This document shows positions 1 to 9,927 of a stretch of DNA of 64,000 nt, in pieces (position 1 is the stretch's first letter; each line of letters begins with the position of its first letter). The notes under the pieces were generated by a model. The model did no database searches. It saw only the letters and a list, made by a program, of their open reading frames with translations, and was not told the origin of the DNA. Source of the DNA: Terripilifer ovatus (GTDB lineage Bacteria > Pseudomonadota > Alphaproteobacteria > Rhizobiales > Beijerinckiaceae); contig JARHVB010000025.1 of the NCBI GenBank assembly GCA_029222685.1, forward strand, positions 62,001 through 126,000, written 5' to 3'. A program made the translations under genes and the position numbers.

Positions 1-1051
<1,051 letters not shown>

Positions 1052-1073
1052 CGGCGTCCAGCACCGCCCGGGC

Positions 1074-2105
1074 TCACGTCTGGGGCAGCTTGGCCACCCT
1101 AACATATTCCCGCCAGTTCTCGATATCCTTCACAAGATAGGCGCGCGTTTCCTCTGGCGTCGACAGGAAAACGTCGGAGCCGATCTTGGCGAAGAACACC
1201 CGCGTTTCCTCGCTGCTCAGCACTTCGTTGAACCACTTTGCCAGTTGCTCGCGGATGGGCAGCGGCGTGCCTGCCGCCACGTGCAGCGACCACCACACAG
1301 TCAGATCGATGCCCGGAACGCCGGCTTCCTCCATCGTCGGAATGTCCGGCGTGGCCGCGATCCTTCTGCCGGTGCTGACGGCAAGAGCTCGCATGCGACC
1401 GCTCTGCATGCCGCCGATGGCGAAAGGCGGATCGACCATCAGGAAATCGATCTTGCCCGAGGACAAATCGCCGAAAGCGTCGGCGATGGACTTGTAGGTC
1501 ACCTGTTCGGCTTCCACGCCGGCCTTCACCTTGTACATTTCGGCGAAGGCCGTCCCTATATTGGTCGACGTGCCGTAGAGGCCTTTGCCGTTCTTCTCTT
1601 TCAGATGTTGCGTGAGCTCGCTGATCGATCTGATCGGGCTTTTCTCATCGACCACCAGATACCAGCTCTGCTTGAGCACCGTCCCCAGATAATCGAAATC
1701 CTTCAGTGGATCGGCCGCCGGAGTCTTGTACAAGAACGGCAGGTAGGCGAAGCCGGTGCCGCCGCCGGACGAAATGGTGTAGCCATTCGGCTTGGAGTTG
1801 GCGACCATCGCCGTCGCGATATGACCGCCGGCGCCCGGCTTGTTCTCGACGATCACCGGCTTGCCGGCCAGCTTCTCGACGCGCTGCGCCAGATAGCGAA
1901 ACACGATATCGGCGCCGCCGCCGGCGGCGAAGCCGCAGATGAACTTGATCTCGTGCGTCGGAAACGTCTCGGCGCGAAGGCCTGTGCTGACCAGGGCGCC
2001 TGCAGCCGCCAGCCCGGAAAGCAGCACCCTTCGATCCATGCGATGGGCCACGCAGGCGCGATCGCCGCCCGCTCCGATCCATGCCTCGTCTCTGTCCTCG
2101 CCCAT
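1074..2105 (-). CDS. Bug/TctC-family tripartite tricarboxylate receptor
   Basis: Periplasmic solute-binding protein of the Bug family (TctC of tripartite tricarboxylate transporters), 343 residues from the chosen start. It carries a twin-arginine-like signal (MDRRVLLSG, then a hydrophobic stretch ending near LRAETFP) preceded by a 22-residue extension. Family marks are IKFICGFAAGGGADI, VENKPGAGG and the repeated DIPTMEEAG region. The start at 2105 was chosen because GAGAGGAGGG sits just upstream of that ATG; the inner ATG at 2039 has no visible ribosome site. It lies 80 bp downstream of the Rieske oxygenase gene on the same strand, so it probably feeds that enzyme its substrate. No TctA or TctB membrane genes are nearby. 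Confidence 0.9.
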   Translation of the reverse strand: MGEDRDEAWIGAGGDRACVAHRMDRRVLLSGLAAAGALVSTGLRAETFPTHEIKFICGFAAGGGADIVFRYLAQRVEKLAGKPVIVENKPGAGGHIATAMVANSKPNGYTISSGGGTGFAYLPFLYKTPAADPLKDFDYLGTVLKQSWYLVVDEKSPIRSISELTQHLKEKNGKGLYGTSTNIGTAFAEMYKVKAGVEAEQVTYKSIADAFGDLSSGKIDFLMVDPPFAIGGMQSGRMRALAVSTGRRIAATPDIPTMEEAGVPGIDLTVWWSLHVAAGTPLPIREQLAKWFNEVLSSEETRVFFAKIGSDVFLSTPEETRAYLVKDIENWREYVRVAKLPQT

Positions 2106-2185
2106 GTTTCCCTCCTCTCGCAAATCACCGCCTGCGGGACGCACGGCGCGGTCCCCACCGCCCGGCGCCCCCACGCTTTCGACGC

Positions 2186-3463
2186 CTAGCCTTGCGCGGC
2201 CGCGACATCCTTCTCGAAGTTGAATTCCGGCGGATTGGCCGGATCTATGTCGCGCCAGTCGAATCCCTCGGGAAACCGGATCGAGAGCGACCTGATCGCC
2301 CGATAGTCGATCTTCTGGTCTAGTCCGAACGGCAGCTTGCCCTGCTCATGCTCTTCCAGGGCCTTGAGCAACATGCGCCGCGTGCGGACAATGATGGCGT
2401 CGCTGCTGCCGAGGAACTCCTTGCTGCGATCCATGATCGGCCCCATGGATTCCTCGATGATGAAATCCTCGTAGACGAAATTTTTCAGGAGCCCGCTGAA
2501 ATGCCCGTCGGCCATGGCCGCCCGGTCCTGATGCCAGGTGTTGCCGATATCGCCCCGGTCCGCCGCAAAGTCATTATGATCGGGGCCCGCGCCGCGAAGG
2601 GCCTGGTCGATATACCACTGCGGCACAGGCCCGAACGGACTCATGTAGTAATACCAGTGCGCGCTCCGTTCATCGTCGATCGGCGTAACGACAACGACCA
2701 GGCGAGGTTCTCCGTGATTGCCCGGAATGAACGACCAGTAGGGCAGCACCACCTCGCGGATGCGCGCATAGGTCGAACCGTCCTGCATTTTCCGCAGCGC
2801 GGCTTCCCTGAACCCGTAAGGCTGCTCGATGACCTGGAACTGCGGGGCTGAATCGTGAGCGACCATCGAACCGGCGTCGTTCGGCGCCTTCGGCACTGAC
2901 GACGAATGCAGGAAGTTCAGATGCGCGGAATCGAGCTGTCCCTCGAAACCCTGAAGCCAGTTGCCGTGAACGATCGCGCAACGCACGAGCGACGCAGCCG
3001 GCGGATGATGAAACTCGAAATTAAAGAAGTTCGGCGGCTCCTTGCGGGCTCCCATATAGATCCAGATGATGCCGCCGGCTTCGCGCGCGGGGTAGGTCGT
3101 GACGGGAACACGCTCCGCGAAAGCTTCGCGGCGATCCTCCGGCTCCGTCGGCACATCGACGACCTTGCCGTCCGAGTTGAACTTCCAACCATGAAAGATG
3201 CAGCGGAGGCCATCGCCCTCGTTTCGCGCGAGGGCAAGAGAGACACAGCGATGCGGGCAGTGCCGCTGCATGAAGCCGGCCGAACCGTCGGCATTGCGGA
3301 AGGCGACGAGATCCTCCCCCAGCAGCCGGAAGGGCTTCGGCGCGCCACCGGCGACGATGCTGTCGGCGCGGACGGCTGGATGCCAGAATTCGCGCATCAG
3401 CTTCCCCATCGGGGTGCCGGGGCCGACGCGCGTGAGTTTTTCGTTGTCCTGAACCGAAAGCAT
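2186..3463 (-). CDS. Rieske non-heme iron oxygenase, alpha subunit (phthalate dioxygenase/demethylase type)
   Basis: A 425-residue terminal oxygenase of the phthalate 4,5-dioxygenase/O-demethylase type. The Rieske [2Fe-2S] ligands are visible as C69-x-H71 and C88-x2-H91. The mononuclear iron site is D178-SA-H181-LNFL-H186. The N-terminus (MLSVQDNE.LTRVGPGTPMG) is characteristic of this group. Such enzymes use electrons from a separate reductase to hydroxylate or demethylate aromatic acids or amines; no reductase or ferredoxin gene is adjacent. It sits between a marR gene upstream and a solute receptor downstream, all on the minus strand, and probably forms an operon with the receptor. The substrate cannot be deduced. 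Confidence 0.9.
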   Translation of the reverse strand: MLSVQDNEKLTRVGPGTPMGKLMREFWHPAVRADSIVAGGAPKPFRLLGEDLVAFRNADGSAGFMQRHCPHRCVSLALARNEGDGLRCIFHGWKFNSDGKVVDVPTEPEDRREAFAERVPVTTYPAREAGGIIWIYMGARKEPPNFFNFEFHHPPAASLVRCAIVHGNWLQGFEGQLDSAHLNFLHSSSVPKAPNDAGSMVAHDSAPQFQVIEQPYGFREAALRKMQDGSTYARIREVVLPYWSFIPGNHGEPRLVVVVTPIDDERSAHWYYYMSPFGPVPQWYIDQALRGAGPDHNDFAADRGDIGNTWHQDRAAMADGHFSGLLKNFVYEDFIIEESMGPIMDRSKEFLGSSDAIIVRTRRMLLKALEEHEQGKLPFGLDQKIDYRAIRSLSIRFPEGFDWRDIDPANPPEFNFEKDVAAAQG

Positions 3464-3500
3464 CTCTGTATCCTCCCACCTTCGATGTGATGTGATCAGC

Positions 3501-3995
3501 TCATGTCAACAAAAGCTGCCGGGACGCGCGATCTGCGTCCGCGACGCCGGGGCCGAGATTGGCGAGTGCAGTCACGACGAAATCGCGGAATCGCTCGGCA
3601 TCGACCGCACCCAGGCCGTGCAACGCCTCCCGCTCGACATCCTTGGCGACCTTCCTGCCGTACTCCACGGCACGCAAACCTTTGGGCGTCAGCGACATCG
3701 AAACCGCGCGGCCATCGTCGCGATTTGGTTCGCGCCGGATGAAGCCTCCGTCCTCCAGCCTATTGATGATTTTCGACACGTTGGGCGCCTTGATCCACAG
3801 CGACTCCGAAAGGTCGGTGACGCGCACACCAGGATTGCCGTGGATCATCGAAAGGGTCGTCATTTCCGAGAGCGACAAATGAATCTTCTCGAGGCGCGCA
3901 GCGCACAATGACGAGAACCGTTGATCGAGAAGCCGCAAAAGCAGACCGAGCGGTGGGGAGGGATGCTTTATCTCCATGACGGTTTCCTGCCTCAT
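3501..3995 (-). CDS. MarR-family transcriptional regulator
   Basis: A 164-residue winged-helix regulator. The core runs LSLSEMTTLSMIHGNPGVR, then the recognition region (APNVSKIINRLEDGGFI) and the wing RDDGRAVSMSLTPKG, as in MarR proteins that respond to phenolic or aromatic ligands. It is the first gene of the minus-strand set oxygenase-receptor, 37 bp before the oxygenase start, and likely controls it. A 9-bp inverted repeat lies 34 bp upstream of its start. The start could also be the ATG six codons further in. Confidence 0.9.
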   Translation of the reverse strand: MRQETVMEIKHPSPPLGLLLRLLDQRFSSLCAARLEKIHLSLSEMTTLSMIHGNPGVRVTDLSESLWIKAPNVSKIINRLEDGGFIRREPNRDDGRAVSMSLTPKGLRAVEYGRKVAKDVEREALHGLGAVDAERFRDFVVTALANLGPGVADADRASRQLLLT

Positions 3996-4028
3996 TGCGC
4001 ATCAGACGCGTCCGGTCCATCAGCGTAT

Positions 4029-4049
4029 TTAATGATAAAATATCATTAA
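4029..4049. promoter_or_regulatory. Candidate MarR operator (9-bp inverted repeat)
   Basis: Perfect inverted repeat TTAATGATA-AAA-TATCATTAA in an AT-rich patch 34-54 bp upstream of the marR start. MarR dimers typically bind 16-20 bp palindromes of this build in their own promoter. The assignment rests on symmetry and position only. Confidence 0.6.
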
Positions 4050-4290
4050 TTTTCCGGCGACGCAATAGGGAGGCGACCGCCGCTGATGACCACGCCTCCC
4101 AGGCGCAGCGAAGCGGCCGCCCGCTCAACGCATGCGGCGGTCGTGTCCTGGTGAATTGGCGAGCGGTTGCGGAGCAGCGTCCGGGTAACGCGGGGCGCCG
4201 CGACATGAATCAGGGGACCATCCGCATCGCGTAGCGAGGCAGGAGTACGCTCCGGATTCTTTCAAGAAGAAGCGGCAAGCCGGAAGCGAT

Positions 4291-4324
4291 ACGGGGCTGT
4301 CACGATCATGCGTGACAGCCCCGT
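4291..4324 (-). terminator. rpsD: Strong hairpin downstream of rpsD
   Basis: A perfect 14-bp inverted repeat (ACGGGGCTGTCACG, 6-base loop, complement) lies 36 bp beyond the rpsD stop. There is no run of T after it on the minus strand, so it is either an atypical terminator or a 3' stabilising stem. Confidence 0.5.
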
Positions 4325-4359
4325 ATTCGGTCGTGCGTTGTAGCAGTATTCGACGCCGA

Positions 4360-4977
4360 TTAGCGCGAATAGAATTCGATGACCAGGTTCGGTTCCATCA
4401 GGGTCGGATAGGGCACTTCCGACGGCAGCGGAATGCGGGTCAGCTTCGCGGTCATCTTCGAGTGATCGACCTCGTAGAAGTCCGGCACGTCACGCTCGGA
4501 GAGCTGCGTCGCTTCCATCACGAAAGCGAGCTGACGCGAGCTTTCCTTGACTTCCACCACGTCGCCCGGCTTGACCAGGTAGGACGCGATGTTGACGCGG
4601 CGGCCGTTCACCTTGACGTGGCCGTGATTGACGAACTGGCGCGCGGCGAACACCGTCGACACGAACTTGGCGCGATAGACGACGGCGTCGAGACGACGCT
4701 CGAGCAGGGCGATCAGGTTGTCGCCCGAGTCACCCTTCATGCGCACGGCTTCCTGGTAGTACTTCCGGAACTGCTTCTCGGAAATATTGCCGTAATAGCC
4801 CTTCACCTTCTGCTTCGCCTTCAGCTGGGTGCCGAAGTCGGAGAGCTTGCCCTTGCGGCGCTGGCCGTGCTGGCCGGGGCCGTATTCGCGGCGGTTCACC
4901 GGGCTCTTCGGGCGGCCCCAGATGTTCTGGCCGAGGCGGCGGTCGATTTTATATTTGGATTCTGCGCGTTTGGTCAT
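4360..4977 (-). CDS. rpsD: 30S ribosomal protein S4
   Basis: A full-length (205 residues) S4, the primary 16S rRNA-binding protein of the small subunit body. The N-terminus [20 protein letters not shown] and the S4 RNA-binding domain (about residues 93-155, [18 protein letters not shown] ... [15 protein letters not shown]) are standard, and it ends ...[19 protein letters not shown]. It stands alone on the minus strand, outside the alpha operon, as is common in alphaproteobacteria. A strong hairpin follows it. Confidence 0.98.
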   Translation of the reverse strand: MTKRAESKYKIDRRLGQNIWGRPKSPVNRREYGPGQHGQRRKGKLSDFGTQLKAKQKVKGYYGNISEKQFRKYYQEAVRMKGDSGDNLIALLERRLDAVVYRAKFVSTVFAARQFVNHGHVKVNGRRVNIASYLVKPGDVVEVKESSRQLAFVMEATQLSERDVPDFYEVDHSKMTAKLTRIPLPSEVPYPTLMEPNLVIEFYSR

Positions 4978-5328
4978 GGTCGTCCTCTAAATCCGGTCGT
5001 ACCGGCGCAAGGACCAAGGCCAACGCCCGCGCCGAAAGGCGCGTCGCTTGTCCGCGATCCTTCCGCCATGGGAAGGAAAGCGCCCTCCTCTGCCCCTTGC
5101 GGAGCCGACAGGCTGCTCACCGCTGCGGAACAAGTCCGGATCTGGGAACGGCCACGGGTGCATGAACCCGGACGCCCAGGGCGTTCAGGTCGCGGCTGTG
5201 TAGTTTCCATGACGGGAAAAGTCAAATCGCCCATGTCCGTGGGCAAAAACATGGCTTCCGACCCAGTTGACGGCCTCGGCGCGGCGCGGGAACATCCCCT
5301 TCATAATAATCGAGCTTCTGGAGGAAGC
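4978..5328. other. Divergent intergenic region rpsD / enolase-superfamily gene
   Basis: About 350 bp between the minus-strand rpsD and the plus-strand enolase gene. It should hold both promoters and the rpsD leader. An open frame in the plus direction continues the downstream gene backwards through here and through rpsD, but it has no family similarity and is antisense to rpsD. I see no RNA gene. Confidence 0.6.
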
Positions 5329-6480
5329 GTGCCCAAAATCGCGAAAATCGATACGATTTGCCTCGACTATGCCATTCCGCCGGAAAAGGCCTATGGCACC
5401 GCCCGCGGCCTGAATTTCCGCCGCCAGTCGGCCCTGGTCGAGATCACCACCGAGGACGGCGTCACCGGCTATGGTGAAGGTCTCGGCCCCGTCCAGGCCG
5501 TCCGGACCTATGTCGACCTGATCAAGCCGTTTTTCACCGGCCGCAGCCTCTACGATTTCGAAATCGCCGCCACCTACTGCCACAACCGGCTCTATCACTT
5601 CGGCGAGGGCCATTTCATCTCGGCGCTCAGCGCCCTCAACGTCGCCTGCTTCGACGCCATGGGCAAGACGCTCGACGTTCCCGTGCATGATCTCATCGGC
5701 GGCAAGGCGATGGACCAGATCCCCTGCTACGCGACCACCGGCTACATCACCAAAGGCGGCCGCTCCGGCGAAGGCCTGAGCCAGTTGGAAGAGCAGCTTT
5801 CCAAGGTCGACAAGAGCCGCTTCGCCGGCGTCAAGATCAAGATCGGCCTCGATCCGCGTTCCGACGTCGAGCGGGTGCGCCTGGCAAGACGCATCCTCGG
5901 CGACGACATCCGCCTGATGGTCGACGTCAACGGCAATTACACCGTCGACATCGCCCTGCAGAGCCTGCGCGCCATCGAGCCTTACGACATTCACTGGTGC
6001 GAAGAGCCGCTGCCGACCCATGACATCGAAGGCCATGTGGAACTGCGGGCCAGATCGCCGATCCCCATCGCCACAGGCGAAGGCCTTAGCAACGTTGCCG
6101 AGTTCAAGCATCTCACCGACTCGCGTGGCATCGATGTGGTGCAGCCGGCCATCGGCCGTTGCGGCGGCCTTTCGGCAGCGCGCACCATCACCGCCATCGC
6201 GGCGGCAAACAATGTGCGCGTGGCTCCTGCCGTCTGGGGCGGCGCCTTCGGCCTTGCCGCTGGCCTGCATTTCATCGCCAGCATGCCGGTCGTCCCGCAC
6301 ACGGACAATGTGCCGTTCCCGGTGCTGCTCGAATATGACATCGCCGACAATCCGCTGCGCGACGATGTCGTCAGGGAAACCTTGTGGCCTGAGGAAGGCG
6401 GCGTGCGCATTCCGAACGGCCCCGGCCTCGGCCTGACGCTCGATCTCGACCGCGCCAGAAAATACTTCGCCAAAGCATAA
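5329..6480 (+). CDS. Mandelate racemase/muconate lactonizing enzyme family protein
   Basis: Enolase-superfamily enzyme, 383 residues, abstracting a proton next to a carboxylate. The GTG start at 5329 is chosen because GGAGGAAG precedes it by one base; the longer open frame upstream is antisense to rpsD. Visible catalytic parts are the lysine motif VKIKIG, metal ligands in MVDVNGN, WCEEPL and ATGEGL, and the C-terminal cap. The site where many members carry His (APH) reads APAVWGG, so a second base may be missing. It ends 25 bp before a solute receptor gene and both are probably one operon that imports and uses a hydroxy or sugar acid. Confidence 0.88.
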   Translation: MPKIAKIDTICLDYAIPPEKAYGTARGLNFRRQSALVEITTEDGVTGYGEGLGPVQAVRTYVDLIKPFFTGRSLYDFEIAATYCHNRLYHFGEGHFISALSALNVACFDAMGKTLDVPVHDLIGGKAMDQIPCYATTGYITKGGRSGEGLSQLEEQLSKVDKSRFAGVKIKIGLDPRSDVERVRLARRILGDDIRLMVDVNGNYTVDIALQSLRAIEPYDIHWCEEPLPTHDIEGHVELRARSPIPIATGEGLSNVAEFKHLTDSRGIDVVQPAIGRCGGLSAARTITAIAAANNVRVAPAVWGGAFGLAAGLHFIASMPVVPHTDNVPFPVLLEYDIADNPLRDDVVRETLWPEEGGVRIPNGPGLGLTLDLDRARKYFAKA

Positions 6481-6505
6481 AGACAAACACATATGGGAGG
6501 ATACA

Positions 6506-7534
6506 ATGCCGGCAAAATGGATTCTCGCCGCAGCATCTGCTGCGCTCGCCTGCCTGCCTGTCCACGCACTCGCCGCTGATGCGGCGCTCATCGAGGCGGC
6601 GAAGAAGGAAGGCCAGGTTACCTGGTACACGACCTTCATCGTCAATCAGGTGACACGGCCGATGATCGAGGCCTTCGAAAAGAAATACGGCATCAAGGTC
6701 AACTATGTGCGCAACGATGCCCAGGACATCGTCGTGCGCGTCGAGAATGAGATAAAAGCCGGCCAGCTGCAGGCCGATATCTTCGATGGCACCGGCAGCT
6801 CGCCCTATTTCAAGCGCAAGGGCCTGCTGGCGAAGTATCTGCCGGAGTCGACCAAGAACTATCCGAAGGAATATCTCGACCCGGACGGCTATTGGGCCGG
6901 GGTCTCGCTCTATCTTCAGACCTTCGGCTACAACACCACGATCGTGAAGAAAGGGAGCGAGCCGAAGTCCCTCGACGACCTGCTTGATCCGAAGTGGAAA
7001 GGTCAGATGGGCCTCAGCGCCAGCTCCTCGAGCCCCGGCGTCGGCGGCTTCGTCGGCTACGTGCTGTCCAAGAAGGGCGAAGCGGGCGGCATCGACTACC
7101 TGAAGAAACTGCGCCAGCAGAACGTCGCCATCGTGCCCGGCAGCGCCCGCCAGGTGCTCGACCAGGTGATCGCCGGCGAATATCCGATCGGCCTGCAGAT
7201 CCTCAATCATCACGTCGCCTTCTCGTCGAACCGCGGCGCGCCCGTCGCCTGGACGCCGATCGAGGATGCCATGGCGGTGCTGCTGACGGTCAGCATCTTC
7301 AAGGACGCGCCCCATCCCGCCGCCGCCCGACTGCTGATGGATTTCGTCTTCGCCGACGAAGGCCAGAACGTCCTGCGCGATGCCGACTACATCCCCGCCT
7401 CGCCCAGCGTCGAACCGAAGGATCCGAGCCTGCGCCCCGACGGCAAGGTGTTTCGCGCCCGCGTCTTCACACCGGAAGAACTCGACGCCAACACCCAGAA
7501 GTGGATGAAAATCTACGACCAGACACTGCGCTAG
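6506..7534 (+). CDS. ABC transporter solute-binding protein, Fe3+/thiamine type
   Basis: A 342-residue periplasmic binding protein with an Sec signal (cleavage after VHALA-A near residue 23). The mature start AALIEAAKKEGQVTWYTTF and later FEKKYGIKVNYVR, GYNTTIVKKG, DLLDPKWKGQM and a C-terminal FTPEELD are typical of the family that includes iron, thiamine and phosphonate receptors. It follows the enolase gene by 25 bp with GGGAGG before the ATG. No ABC permease or ATPase gene is next to it. The ligand is unknown; context suggests an organic acid rather than iron. Confidence 0.88.
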   Translation: MPAKWILAAASAALACLPVHALAADAALIEAAKKEGQVTWYTTFIVNQVTRPMIEAFEKKYGIKVNYVRNDAQDIVVRVENEIKAGQLQADIFDGTGSSPYFKRKGLLAKYLPESTKNYPKEYLDPDGYWAGVSLYLQTFGYNTTIVKKGSEPKSLDDLLDPKWKGQMGLSASSSSPGVGGFVGYVLSKKGEAGGIDYLKKLRQQNVAIVPGSARQVLDQVIAGEYPIGLQILNHHVAFSSNRGAPVAWTPIEDAMAVLLTVSIFKDAPHPAAARLLMDFVFADEGQNVLRDADYIPASPSVEPKDPSLRPDGKVFRARVFTPEELDANTQKWMKIYDQTLR

Positions 7535-7544
7535 CCGCCACCAT

Positions 7545-7660
7545 TGTCATTTCCGACGCGCCGCAGGCGCGAGCGGGAAACCAGGAGCCAAAGGCCGCTA
7601 TCTAGAACCGTCACGTTGCCCCTGGATTCCCGCTCTGCGCTTCGCTTGGCGGGAATGACA
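7545..7660. repeat. Dispersed palindromic repeat, family R1
   Basis: About 116 bp bounded by TGTCAT and ATGACA, whose two halves are imperfect inverted copies (TGTCATTTCCGAC...GCGAGCGGGAAACCAG against the complement of CTGGATTCCCGCTC...GGGAATGACA). Related copies lie at 12689, 22995, 50782, 50909 and 62444. It sits between two receptor genes and may act as a terminator or mRNA-end structure. Confidence 0.8.
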
Positions 7661-7683
7661 CCAAGACCGAGGAGGACAATCAC

Positions 7684-8646
7684 ATGAAGAAACAACACTG
7701 GCTCGCGCTGGCGCTAGCCATCAGCACGCTCTCACCAGCAGCAGCCCAGGCCTGGCCGGACAAGACCGTAACCATCGTCGCCCCCTTCGCGGCAGGCAGC
7801 GGCGTCGATCTTCTGGCGCGCCATCTTGCCGAGGAATTGCGCGCCAAGCTCGGCCAGTCCTTCATCGTCGAGAACCGTGTGGGCGCCAACGGCAACCTCG
7901 GCGCCGGCATTGTCGCCAAGGCGACGCCGGACGGCAGCACGCTGCTGATCGTCACGCCCGGCATCGCGGTGCAGAACAAGTTCGTCTACAAGACGATGCC
8001 CTATGACTTCGAGAAGGACTTCGACCCGATCGTTCTCGTCGCCAAGGCCCCGATGCTCCTGCTGCTCAACCCCAAGATCCCGGCAAGGACCATGCCGGAG
8101 CTCATCACCTATGCAAAAGCCAATCCCGGCCGCATCAATGTCAGCAGCACCGGCGTCGGCTCGCAGCCCCACGTCACCCTGGAACTGATCAAACAGGCCG
8201 CCGGCATCGAGATGACCCACATCCCGTATAATTCCAGCGCGCAGCAGAACAGCGACCTGATCAGCGGCCACACCGAAGCGGCCATCAACTACGTGACGAC
8301 GACACTCGGCCTGGCGATGGCAGGGCAGGCGCGCGCCCTGGCGATCACCAGCGCCACGCGGATCAAGGAACTGCCCGACGTGCCGACCCTGCAGGAAGCG
8401 GGCTTCAAGGATTTCGAGGCGGTCGGCTGGTACGGCATCTTCGCACCGCACGGCTCGCCGCCCGAAGTCGCGGCAAAGATCAACCCGGTCATCAACGCCT
8501 GGCTCAAGACCGACGCGGCGCAGAAGGCGCTCGGCGATCTCGGCATGACCGGTGCGGGCGGTACGGCAAAAGACCTCACCGACTGGATCGCCAAGGAGAA
8601 CGGCCGCTGGAGCGCGATATTGAAGAAGGTCATTGTGCCGCAGTAG
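7684..8646 (+). CDS. Bug/TctC-family tripartite tricarboxylate receptor
   Basis: A 320-residue periplasmic receptor with signal peptide MKKQHWLALALAISTLSPAAAQA. The mature part starts WPDKTVTIVAPFAAGSGVDLLAR and contains VENRVGANGNLGAG and PDVPTLQEAGF, all hallmarks of Bug proteins. GAGGAGGAC lies 7 bases before the ATG. It follows the enolase and ABC receptor genes but is separated by repeat R1. No TctAB genes are visible. The ligand is probably a carboxylate. Confidence 0.92.
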   Translation: MKKQHWLALALAISTLSPAAAQAWPDKTVTIVAPFAAGSGVDLLARHLAEELRAKLGQSFIVENRVGANGNLGAGIVAKATPDGSTLLIVTPGIAVQNKFVYKTMPYDFEKDFDPIVLVAKAPMLLLLNPKIPARTMPELITYAKANPGRINVSSTGVGSQPHVTLELIKQAAGIEMTHIPYNSSAQQNSDLISGHTEAAINYVTTTLGLAMAGQARALAITSATRIKELPDVPTLQEAGFKDFEAVGWYGIFAPHGSPPEVAAKINPVINAWLKTDAAQKALGDLGMTGAGGTAKDLTDWIAKENGRWSAILKKVIVPQ

Positions 8647-8663
8647 CGTCGGCACGATAGTAG

Positions 8664-8803
8664 AAGCCCTCATCCTGAGGAGCGCCTGAAAGGCGCGTCT
8701 CGAAGGCAAGTATTTCTTCAAGAACTGGGCGTCAGCCCCGCCCTCACAACTCCCTCGTCCTTCGAGACGCAGCGCTTCGCGCTGCTCCTCAGGATGAGGG
8801 CTT
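8664..8803. repeat. Dispersed inverted repeat, family R2
   Basis: A 140-bp element with inverted ends, AAGCCCTCATCCTGAGGAGC at one end and its near complement at the other, and CGTCTCGAAGG / CCTTCGAGACG inside each arm. A second copy lies at 44474-44629. It occupies the whole gap between convergent genes, where it could end transcription from both sides. Confidence 0.8.
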
Positions 8804-8817
8804 GGGATGCAGCCGCT

Positions 8818-9915
8818 TCAATCTATTTTGTAACGCGCCAGCATAGCCTCATCCACTTCAACACCCAGCCCCGGCCCTTGCGGCACCCTGAACATCCCAT
8901 CGACCGGCGTGGCGATCTCCCCGATCGGATTGTTCTCCAGATCGGCGAAATAGAATTCGCAGGCTGTCTCCTTCGGCATGGTGGCAAGAATATGCAGGGT
9001 CGCGGCGAGCGCCGGCCCGAACAGCGGCGAATGCGGATGCAACTCCTTGCCCGCCGCATCGGTCATGGCGAGCGCCTTGCGCATAGCGGTGATGCCGCCC
9101 ATTTTCGCCACGTCCGGCTGCAGGAAATCAACAGCACCTGCGGCCAGGATATGGCGCACATCGATCGTATTGCCGAGATTTTCGCCCGCCGCGATCGGAA
9201 TGCCGCACTCGCGGCGCAAGGCTGCTAGCGCCTCGTAGTCATCGGGCGGAAACACCGGCTCTTCCAGCCACGCGAGATTGAAGGGCCGCAGACGCTCGGC
9301 CATCTGCATCGCCTGCTCGAGCGTCCATGTGCAATTGGTGTCGAGCATCAGATCGATATCGGGGCCGACCACCTCGCGCGCAGCGACCACTGCTTCGACC
9401 GTGCGCTCATGCAGCTTGATATGCTTGAAGCCTCGCGCCAGTGCGCGGGCGCAGCCGGCGTGGACAAGCTCCGGTGTATTCAGCCGCAGCAGGCTGGCAT
9501 AGGCGGGAATGCGCTCGCGTCGCGCACCGCCAAGCAGCGCATGAATGGGCTTGCCCGCCGCCTTGCCGGCAAGGTCCCACAGCGCGATATCGAGGCCCGA
9601 CAATGCAAAGCCGACCGGCCCGTTGCGCGACATGTTCTGCGTGCGCCGCTCCAGGTCCATCATCAAGGCTGCGATATTGGAAGCCTCGCAGCCGACCGCG
9701 ATCTGCGCGACGACACGCTGGACGGCGAGATGGCTCATCCGGCACGCGGCGAAGCCGAAGGCCTCGCCCCAGCCGACCAGTCCATTGTCGGTTTCTACGC
9801 GCACATAGACCGCGTCCTGGGTCGTGCGTCCGTCGGCTGCCGTCAGCACCGGCTTGGGCGCGCCATGCTCATACGGAATGCCGATGAAATAGGAATCGAT
9901 GCGGGAGATTTTCAT
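8818..9915 (-). CDS. Mandelate racemase/muconate lactonizing enzyme family protein
   Basis: Second enolase-superfamily enzyme of the island, 365 residues. The catalytic lysine region reads HIKLHERT (K-L-H rather than K-x-K). Metal ligands are in MLDTNCTW, WLEEPVFP and AAGENLG, and a His is present in LHPHSPLFGP. It therefore differs in active-site make-up from the gene at 5329 and probably acts on a different acid. It lies 12 bp downstream of a carboxylesterase gene on the same strand, so an ester may first be hydrolysed and the acid then isomerised, dehydrated or racemised. Confidence 0.88.
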   Translation of the reverse strand: MKISRIDSYFIGIPYEHGAPKPVLTAADGRTTQDAVYVRVETDNGLVGWGEAFGFAACRMSHLAVQRVVAQIAVGCEASNIAALMMDLERRTQNMSRNGPVGFALSGLDIALWDLAGKAAGKPIHALLGGARRERIPAYASLLRLNTPELVHAGCARALARGFKHIKLHERTVEAVVAAREVVGPDIDLMLDTNCTWTLEQAMQMAERLRPFNLAWLEEPVFPPDDYEALAALRRECGIPIAAGENLGNTIDVRHILAAGAVDFLQPDVAKMGGITAMRKALAMTDAAGKELHPHSPLFGPALAATLHILATMPKETACEFYFADLENNPIGEIATPVDGMFRVPQGPGLGVEVDEAMLARYKID

Positions 9916-9927
9916 TTCAACAAGCCC

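Larger units (their letters stand above)
3996..4359. other. Intergenic region marR-rpsD
   Basis: About 360 bp without a supported gene. It holds the candidate MarR operator (4029-4049), a looser 8-bp inverted repeat (4068-4075 with 4093-4100) and the strong hairpin behind rpsD (4291-4324). Open frames here are short and show no recognisable protein. Confidence 0.6.

Noticed and set aside
4312-5328. Long N-terminal extension of the enolase-superfamily gene
   Set aside because: It is antisense to rpsD, has no family similarity, and a GTG with a good ribosome site lies at 5329.
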